Positions 14,597-17,272 of a stretch of 17,272 nt of DNA are shown in pieces; position 1 is the stretch's first letter, and each line of letters begins with the position of its first letter. The notes beneath the pieces are model-generated. The model searched no databases. It had not been told where the DNA came from and saw only the letters and a list, made by a program, of their open reading frames with translations. This DNA comes from Chlamydia trachomatis. GTDB lineage: Bacteria; Chlamydiota; Chlamydiia; Chlamydiales; 2-12-FULL-49-11. The stretch lies in NCBI GenBank assembly GCA_945877885.1, contig CAMCSI010000006.1:1-17272 (forward strand), given 5' to 3'. The position numbers were made by a program, and so were the translations under genes.

Positions 14597-15249
14597 TATA
14601 CAAACCCCTTATGTGTAGTTAATGGCAAAATATTAGTATTCTTCTGAATAATTGTCCCTGGATTCAAAAGCGCAAGAGAGCCAATAGAGGAATAATCCCC
14701 TACAAAAGAGCCAACTTTATTTCTACCGGTTGGGATGCGTTTGTCTTGAAAGAGGATCTCAATCGGCTTTTTATCCAATCTTAGGTTCGCAAGGGTTGCA
14801 TGAGCTCCTAAATTAACCTCTTTGCCAATCACAGAATCTCCAACATAATTAAAATGTGGCGCCTTTGCCCCTTCAAGGAATATACTTCTTGAAATCTCAC
14901 TACAATGACCAATATGAACGTTTGAAGATAAAAAAGTTCCTGGTCGAATAAGCGCATTATGCCCAATGCGAACATTATCTCCTAAATAGCAAGGGCCTTC
15001 AATCAGTGCACCTGGATCAATTTGAACATTATTTCCTAGATAAATCTGCCTTTCATTTTTTAAGTAAACATGAGGGTAGGTAAATGGGGTAAATTTAAGC
15101 TCTTTCATAATTTTTTCAAACAAAAGCTCTCTTAACTCCCATGGGAACAGGGCCGATGCAAAAATAGAGGAAAGAATACCTTCGTTTGTAGCAAACAAAA
15201 GAGAGGTTATTGAGGGGGTTTTTAGATCATTCATAAACACATTATCCAC
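14596..15249 (-). CDS. GlmU-like hexapeptide-repeat (left-handed beta-helix) protein
   Basis: A 217-residue protein (212 if started at ATG 15234). Residues 1-65 are a short non-repeat region with no nucleotidyltransferase signature. Residues 66-205 carry hexapeptide repeats: IYLGNNVQIDPGALIEGPCYL, then LGDNVRIGHNALIRPGTFL, then VHIGHCSEIS. The segment APHFNYVGDSVIGKEVNLGA (131-150) matches the acetyltransferase half of GlmU, including the histidine before the YVGD motif. The pyrophosphorylase half is missing. It may acylate or acetylate a sugar nucleotide or act as a structural helix; the substrate is unknown. The GTG at 15249 overlaps a perfect DnaA box and neither start has a clear ribosome site. 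Its stop overlaps the ispA start (TAATG). I recall a similar short GlmU-annotated gene beside ispA in chlamydiae. Confidence 0.82.
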   Translation of the reverse strand: MDNVFMNDLKTPSITSLLFATNEGILSSIFASALFPWELRELLFEKIMKELKFTPFTYPHVYLKNERQIYLGNNVQIDPGALIEGPCYLGDNVRIGHNALIRPGTFLSSNVHIGHCSEISRSIFLEGAKAPHFNYVGDSVIGKEVNLGAHATLANLRLDKKPIEILFQDKRIPTGRNKVGSFVGDYSSIGSLALLNPGTIIQKNTNILPLTTHKGFV

Positions 15250-15308
15250 AAAGAAAGAGAAAGAATAAACTATTTTTAAATTTTTCTTCTTCTTCAGGTG
15301 GTGTGGAT

Positions 15309-15375
15309 TTGTTTATAAGGCATTATTCCCCCAATGAGGGGTGTTGTTTATAAGCTGCACAAAACTTGTTTATAA
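15309..15375. repeat. Threefold direct repeat TTGTTTATAA
   Basis: The 10-mer occurs at 15309-15318, 15344-15353 and 15366-15375. Its reverse complement contains TTATAAACA, one mismatch from the DnaA box TTATNCACA, so the repeats are likely DnaA sites of the candidate origin. Confidence 0.7.
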
Positions 15376-15410
15376 CAGCGGTTTTATGAACAAAGGAAAA
15401 CTTTTGATCG

Positions 15411-15424
15411 ACTTGTGCACAAGT
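15411..15424. repeat. Perfect 14-bp palindrome ACTTGTGCACAAGT
   Basis: Each strand contains a TTGTGCACA DnaA-like box, and the next box (TTATCAACA) begins at its last base. It could seat two DnaA molecules head to head or be an operator for another dimeric protein. Confidence 0.6.
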
Positions 15425-15525
15425 TATCAACAACTTTTACACAATAGACTTTACTATAAAGGGTGTTGATAGAAAATAGAGTGAAATCCACTCTGGTAAA
15501 GGGTTTAACGGAATTAAAAACAAGG

Positions 15526-15554
15526 TTGACGAAAATTTAAGTCTTCTAAATACT
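15526..15554 (+). promoter_or_regulatory. Possible ung promoter giving a leaderless transcript
   Basis: TTGACG (15526-15531), a 17-nt spacer and AATACT (15549-15554). Initiation 7 nt later would fall on or beside the ATG at 15562, which has no ribosome site upstream. Confidence 0.35.
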
Positions 15555-15561
15555 TGTCTAG

Positions 15562-16239
15562 ATGATGGAATATAAACAAATTGAAACTTCTTGGAAGAAA
15601 ACACTTGATAAAGAGGTTACAAAGCCTTATTTCAAAAAACTTTGCTCTTTTTTGACCAAAGAAAGAGCGGTTAAACAAGTCTTTCCTAAAAAAGAAGAGG
15701 TGTTTGCCCCCTTTTCTCAGGTGCCGCTTGAGTTGGTTAAAGTGGTAATTGTGGGACAAGACCCTTATCATACAAAAGATATGGCAACCGGCCACGCCTT
15801 TGCAGTACACCCCCATCAAAAAACTCCCCCCTCATTGAAAAATATTTATAAGGAGATTGAATCAGATACAGCAATGCCTGCCGAAAACCTTATCACCCTC
15901 ACAAAGCAAGGGGTGTTTTTACTTAATACAATTCTTACTGTAGAGGAAGGGGCCCCGCTATCTCACAAAAATCAAGGATGGGAGAGGTTTACCGATGAGG
16001 TGCTAAAAATTCTTTGGGAGAAAGAGGAAAAAATTGTCTTTCTATTATGGGGAAATAGCGCTAAAAGGAAGGAAAAAGAGATTTTTATAAAAGATAAAGG
16101 GCATTTGATTTTAAAAGCAGGACACCCCTCCCCCTTATCAGCAAGATTTTTTTTAGGATGTAAACATTTTACAAAGGCAAATGCCTTTTTAAAAAAGGAG
16201 AGAGGTTTTGTCATCGATTGGAATAAGAGAAAAGAATAA
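15562..16239 (+). CDS. ung: Uracil-DNA glycosylase
   Basis: A 225-residue family-1 uracil-DNA glycosylase, normal length, that removes uracil from DNA to start base-excision repair. The catalytic motif GQDPYH is at 65-70 (catalytic aspartate D67). The uracil-stacking phenylalanine lies in HAFAV (78-82) and the uracil-specific asparagine in LLNTI (N122). The DNA-intercalating loop HPSPLSA is at 188-194 with the catalytic histidine H188. All key residues are intact. Two adjacent ATG codons begin the frame (MMEYKQ) with no Shine-Dalgarno sequence in front, unlike most genes here. Its 3' end overlaps the downstream transporter by 32 nt, suggesting co-transcription. It is the first plus-strand gene to the right of the candidate origin. 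Confidence 0.96.
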   Translation: MMEYKQIETSWKKTLDKEVTKPYFKKLCSFLTKERAVKQVFPKKEEVFAPFSQVPLELVKVVIVGQDPYHTKDMATGHAFAVHPHQKTPPSLKNIYKEIESDTAMPAENLITLTKQGVFLLNTILTVEEGAPLSHKNQGWERFTDEVLKILWEKEEKIVFLLWGNSAKRKEKEIFIKDKGHLILKAGHPSPLSARFFLGCKHFTKANAFLKKERGFVIDWNKRKE

Positions 16240-17272
16240 GACCTTATTTGCTATCTTTAGCACCTTTGGGATATCAACCCTTGCCATCACAATTTTATTT
16301 CCAGTGCTTGCAGGTATTTTTTTAGGTCCAAGGGGTGAGTATATTATGCATAACATCCCAGAGCACTTTAGAGGGGTATTGCTCGGTCTTTTTTTAGCCT
16401 CATTTCCCCTTGCTCAATTTTTGGTAGGGCCTATTATGGGAGATTACTCAGATAAAAAAGGGCGAAGAAGTATATTTATCGGTTCAGTACTCATAGAGGT
16501 CATCGGCTACTTTCTATGCGCAGTAGCTATTCATCAGGGGTTATTGTACCTTTTGTTTTTAGGAAGAATTATAACAGGAATTGCCGCTGGTAATACATCG
16601 GTATGTCTTGCAACTCTAGTTGATTTAAGTGAAAATGAGAAAGAAAAAATTCGTTATTTTGCTATTGGTTCAGCAATTATCGGACTTATGTTTATTGTAG
16701 GCCCTTTTTCTGGTGGGCAGATGAGTTCTTTGTTTACAAACCCCATCTATGTTCTTGCCATGCCTATGTGGGCCGGCTGCGCTTTTGCTTTGTTGAACTT
16801 ATTCATAATTTTACTGTTTTTTAAAGAAACAAGAAAACAGCTATGTATTCATCCTTTTGATTTTTTAGGAGCTTTGCATAACATAGAAAGGGCATTTAGA
16901 GTGGGTCAGGTAAAAAACCTCTACCTCATCTACTTTTTCTTTTTATTTGCTTGGAATATGATTTATCTTTTTTTACCGGCATTTTTATTGGATAGTTTCG
17001 GCCTTTCGATTGCGCATATAGGCACTTTTGGGACCCTTGCTGGGGTTGTTTGGATTTTGGGAACTTTATTTATGCAAAAAATTGCCCATTATGTAAAAGG
17101 GGTGCAAAAATGGCTGTTTTTTTCCTTTTTAATCATTTATGCCGCATCGATTATCTCTGCTTTTTGTGTGAAGGTGGAAATGTTTATTATCGCAATTTCT
17201 GTAATTGTTTTTTTCTCAGGTGGCATTTGGCCACTACTAACAGCTGCGATTTCAAAAACCTCAAATCAAGGT
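16208..17272 (+). CDS. Major facilitator superfamily transporter (partial, C-terminus beyond the window)
   Basis: An open frame runs from TTG 16208 to the right edge (355 codons). AAGGAG at 16195-16200 is seven bases before the TTG, and no in-frame ATG lies near, so a TTG start overlapping ung by 32 nt is the best reading. The protein is almost wholly hydrophobic, with about ten membrane segments visible. The family loop motif between helices 2 and 3 is GDYSDKKGRR (78-87), and GRIITGIAAGNTS follows in helix 4, the pattern of TetA-like 12-helix proton-driven exporters and related transporters. A short polar loop (KETRKQLCIHPFD) separates the halves. The substrate cannot be told. Being in the same transcription unit as ung does not itself suggest a function. 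Confidence 0.88.
   Translation, partial: MSSIGIREKNKTLFAIFSTFGISTLAITILFPVLAGIFLGPRGEYIMHNIPEHFRGVLLGLFLASFPLAQFLVGPIMGDYSDKKGRRSIFIGSVLIEVIGYFLCAVAIHQGLLYLLFLGRIITGIAAGNTSVCLATLVDLSENEKEKIRYFAIGSAIIGLMFIVGPFSGGQMSSLFTNPIYVLAMPMWAGCAFALLNLFIILLFFKETRKQLCIHPFDFLGALHNIERAFRVGQVKNLYLIYFFFLFAWNMIYLFLPAFLLDSFGLSIAHIGTFGTLAGVVWILGTLFMQKIAHYVKGVQKWLFFSFLIIYAASIISAFCVKVEMFIIAISVIVFFSGGIWPLLTAAISKTSNQG

Larger units (their letters stand above)
15242..15561. other. Candidate chromosomal replication origin (oriC) with DnaA-box cluster
   Basis: About 310 bp without a gene. One perfect DnaA box, TTATCCACA (15242-15250), is accompanied by one-mismatch boxes: TTATGAACA (15384-15392), TTGTGCACA (15413-15421, palindromic), TTATCAACA (15424-15432) and TTTTACACA (15435-15443). 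There are also three minus-strand TTATAAACA boxes inside the TTGTTTATAA repeats. An AT-rich stretch (15260-15295) could be an unwinding element. Coding direction switches here: mostly minus to the left, plus to the right. This is inference from pattern; no skew was computed. Confidence 0.65.

Noticed and set aside
15328..15341. Small C-run/G-run hairpin inside the origin candidate
   Set aside because: A 4-5 bp stem without a U tract is too weak to call a terminator or other element.
15514..15819. Minus-strand frame opposite ung
   Set aside because: It covers the catalytic part of ung in antisense and shows no signal or domain.
1..17272. CRISPR arrays, tRNA or rRNA genes, insertion sequences
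   Set aside because: I saw no regularly spaced repeats, cloverleaf-like segments, rRNA signatures or transposase frames.

Overview
The window looks like chromosome from an AT-rich member of the Chlamydiota, most likely an environmental or Simkania-like lineage rather than Chlamydia itself. Three things point there. RecA has chlamydial character. ispA lies next to a short GlmU-like hexapeptide protein, a pairing I recall from chlamydial genomes. Most of the window is an array of eight MOMP-like (Legionella-MOMP-type) outer-membrane beta-barrel genes, an expansion known from Simkania and Waddlia relatives. The lineage is an inference from protein character; no search was run.

Layout. At the left edge is the 5' part of a minus-strand gene resembling PilM/GspL. 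A divergent plus-strand pair follows: a YggT-family membrane protein and a DusB-type tRNA-dihydrouridine synthase, overlapping by 4 nt. From about 1.9 to 11.6 kb all eight barrel paralogues lie on the minus strand, each with a Sec signal peptide and a C-terminal phenylalanine. Two subfamilies are visible: six proteins at 1890-8789 and two at 8949-11641. Most form one-gene units with their own terminator. Four share a promoter of the form TTGAAA-17-TA(t/a/g)A(a/t)(a/t). Two (7671-8789 and 6588-7649) are 21 nt apart and probably co-transcribed. Next comes a minus-strand glucokinase, then a plus-strand recA whose N-terminal coding region is broken by an in-frame UAG at codon 8. The 3' end of recA overlaps that of a convergent ispA by 56 bp, and the likely recA terminator lies inside ispA. 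ispA is coupled (TAATG) to the upstream hexapeptide gene.

The gene-free stretch 15242-15561 holds a dense cluster of DnaA-box-like 9-mers, including one perfect TTATCCACA and a threefold TTGTTTATAA repeat. Genes to its left run mostly on the minus strand and genes to its right (ung and a truncated MFS transporter) on the plus strand. This is a good candidate for the chromosomal origin, oriC.

Functionally, the array supplies porin-like, cysteine-bearing surface proteins that probably carry envelope permeability and disulfide cross-linking. The flanks are housekeeping genes for tRNA modification, glucose phosphorylation, recombination, isoprenoid synthesis and uracil repair. The points most worth a second look are the interrupted recA start, the oriC candidate, and the shared regulatory signals and mosaic variation of the barrel array.
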